Below are positions 5,499 to 7,096 of a stretch of 7,096 bases of DNA, one piece after another (position 1 is the first letter of the stretch; the number at the start of each line of letters is the position of its first letter). A program made the position numbers and the translations under genes. The DNA is from an uncultured Veillonella sp. (GTDB lineage: Bacteria > Bacillota > Negativicutes > Veillonellales > Veillonellaceae), in contig URQX01000085.1 of the NCBI GenBank assembly GCA_900550175.1, positions 1 to 7,096 on the forward strand. The letters run 5' to 3'. Under the pieces are notes generated by a model. It was not told the origin of the DNA and did no database searches. It saw only the letters and a program-made list of their open reading frames with translations.

Positions 5499-7096
5499 TT
5501 ATTCTAGGCTCTTATATTTTGTAAAGCCTTATTATAAGCGCATGATTTTTGCCGTATTCTGCATGATTGTTGCGGCTGCGGCATACTTGGTAGTTCCTTG
5601 GCTTATTAAAAATGTAGTAGACCAAGTATTAGATGAAAAGAATATGTTTATGTTGAACCTCATTGTAGGGGCGATCATTCTTATATTCTTAATTCGTGGT
5701 TTTGCTACCTATGGTCAAACGTATAATATGTCCTATATTGGACAGCGTGTCATCATCGATGTACGGGAGGCTATTTTTAATCATTTACAAAGATTAAGTT
5801 TATCTTATTTTGATCGCCGTAAAACAGGCGTTATCATGAGTAATCTTACAAATGACGTTGCTGCGCTTCAGTCTGCTGTAGTGGATAACTTAATTTCCTT
5901 TATTACAGAATCTGTAACACTGATAGGTTCTCTCGTGTCTATGCTTCTCATTGATTGGAAATTGACACTTGTTACCTTCATTACGGTTCCTGTAGTGCTT
6001 GTGATTATCAATGTATTTGGTAAAAAGCTTCGTGTAGCGGGGCATGATGTACAAGGTCGTGTAGCAGATATTACGGCACTTTTACAAGAGGTTATCAGCG
6101 CTATTCGAGTAGTAAAATCTTTTGCCCGTGAAGATTTTGAACGCAAGCGTTTTGAAGATGAAAACGATCGTAACTTTAAAGCTGTTATTAAAGCTACTAA
6201 GTTGACTAGTTTACTAAGCCCAATGGTTGAGTTTTCTGCGGCTATTGCAGTGGCAGTTATTCTTTGGTATGGTGGCTATTCTGTAGTAACAGGAACTATT
6301 ACAGCAGGCTCTTTAATTGCATTCTTAATTTATGCAATCAACTTGTCTAACCCTGTTAAACGTTTAAGCCAAGTGTACGGCAATATCCAAAAAGCATTGG
6401 CTGCAGCTGATCGTGTATTTGAAATCTTAGATACTAAAACTGATGTTGTGGAAAAACAAGATGCTATTATATTGCCATCCATCAAAGGTAATGTAGAATT
6501 TAAAGATGTTTCCTTCTCTTATGATGGTGAAAAAACAGCGCTTGAAAATTTTACCTTGTCTGTTAAGGCTGGTGAAAGCGTAGCTCTTGTTGGTCCATCT
6601 GGAGCTGGTAAAACCACTCTTGCGAATTTGTTACCTCGTTTTTACGATGTAACCGGTGGTGCTATCACGATAGATGGTTATGATGTAAAAGACGTTACAT
6701 TTAAATCGTTACGTGAACAAATTGGTCTTGTACCACAAGAAACCGTATTGTTTAATGCCACAATTAAAGAAAATATCTTATATGGTCGATTAGATGCCAC
6801 TGATGAAGAAGTATATAAAGCGGCTAAGGCTGCTAATGTGCTTGAGTTTGTGGAAAAGATGCCTGATGGTCTCGATACAATTGTTGGCGAACGCGGTAGC
6901 TCCTTATCTGGCGGTCAACGTCAACGTGTAGCTATTGCACGTGCTATTTTGAAAGATCCTCGTATTCTAATTCTTGATGAAGCGACATCTGCATTAGATA
7001 CTGAGAGTGAAAAGCTTGTACAAGAGGCGTTAGATCGTCTTATGAAAGGGCGTACTGCATTTGTTATTGCCCATCGATTGAGCACAGTTCAAAATG
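5491..7096 (+). CDS. msbA: MsbA-type lipid A flippase, ABC exporter (3'-truncated by window edge)
   Basis: Half-transporter with a fused membrane and ATPase domain; as a homodimer, MsbA flips lipid A across the inner membrane using ATP. 535 codons are visible with no stop; the family is about 570-580 residues, so some 40 are missing. Hydrophobic stretches near 18-39, 54-72, 134-154, 157-176, 244-262 and 270-286 fit six membrane helices. The ATPase domain has Walker A GPSGAGKT (368-375), Q-loop Gln416, signature LSGGQ (472-476), Walker B ILILDE (492-497) and H-loop His528. The ATG at 5491 has AAGGAG (5478-5483) 7 bases upstream and overlaps the lpxB end by 8 bases. General multidrug exporters share this architecture; the tight coupling to lpxB is what argues for lipid A as substrate. 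Confidence 0.92.
   Translation, partial: MNSYSRLLYFVKPYYKRMIFAVFCMIVAAAAYLVVPWLIKNVVDQVLDEKNMFMLNLIVGAIILIFLIRGFATYGQTYNMSYIGQRVIIDVREAIFNHLQRLSLSYFDRRKTGVIMSNLTNDVAALQSAVVDNLISFITESVTLIGSLVSMLLIDWKLTLVTFITVPVVLVIINVFGKKLRVAGHDVQGRVADITALLQEVISAIRVVKSFAREDFERKRFEDENDRNFKAVIKATKLTSLLSPMVEFSAAIAVAVILWYGGYSVVTGTITAGSLIAFLIYAINLSNPVKRLSQVYGNIQKALAAADRVFEILDTKTDVVEKQDAIILPSIKGNVEFKDVSFSYDGEKTALENFTLSVKAGESVALVGPSGAGKTTLANLLPRFYDVTGGAITIDGYDVKDVTFKSLREQIGLVPQETVLFNATIKENILYGRLDATDEEVYKAAKAANVLEFVEKMPDGLDTIVGERGSSLSGGQRQRVAIARAILKDPRILILDEATSALDTESEKLVQEALDRLMKGRTAFVIAHRLSTVQN

Noticed and set aside
5868..6146. 92-codon reading frame on the minus strand
   Set aside because: It lies wholly inside the msbA membrane domain, which is clearly coding on the + strand; its product has no recognisable motif.
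1..7096. Mobile element, CRISPR array, tRNA/rRNA, toxin-antitoxin or an unknown defence system
   Set aside because: All coding space is taken by recognised envelope genes, and no terminal repeats, spaced direct repeats or RNA gene signatures were found by eye. Base composition looks uniform across the genes, so there is no sign of recent insertion.

Overview
The window is a cluster of lipid A (lipopolysaccharide) biosynthesis and export genes, all on the + strand. It looks like the chromosome of a low-GC, outer-membrane-bearing Firmicute of the class Negativicutes, most probably Veillonella or a close relative. The grounds are AT-rich DNA with AT-ending codons, strong Gram-positive-style ribosome binding sites (AGGAGGT, GAGGAG), a complete set of Gram-negative lipid A enzymes, and LpxI in place of LpxH. 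The genus assignment is an inference from gene content and style, not from a database match.

Region 1 (1-803) is the 3' part of an LpxL/HtrB-family acyltransferase whose start lies upstream of the window. It is followed by a 262-base gap holding a likely long-loop terminator (815-892), a perfect 28-bp all-A/T palindrome (917-944) and a good housekeeping promoter (TTGTAT, 17 bp, TATAAT; 987-1015).

Region 2 (1066-3159) is a compact lpxC-fabZ-lpxA operon. lpxC and fabZ overlap by ATGA, and lpxA starts 19 bases after fabZ at a GTG fixed by its Shine-Dalgarno sequence. It closes with a perfect 20-bp inverted-repeat terminator that begins on the lpxA stop codon (3156-3200). Then come 319 very AT-rich bases without a gene but with several small inverted and direct repeats.

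Region 3 (3520-7096) is a second tightly packed unit, lpxI-lpxB-msbA, with 1-base and 8-base overlaps. msbA runs off the right edge about 40 codons before its usual end.

Together the genes cover most of the route from UDP-GlcNAc to exported lipid A. LpxA acylates, LpxC deacetylates, (LpxD is not in this window), LpxI removes UMP to give lipid X, LpxB joins the disaccharide, an LpxL-type enzyme adds a secondary acyl chain, and MsbA flips the product across the inner membrane. FabZ sends the 3-hydroxyacyl-ACP that LpxA and LpxD need into fatty acid elongation instead. I found no unknown protein system. The less routine observations are in the two intergenic regions and in the operon arrangement.
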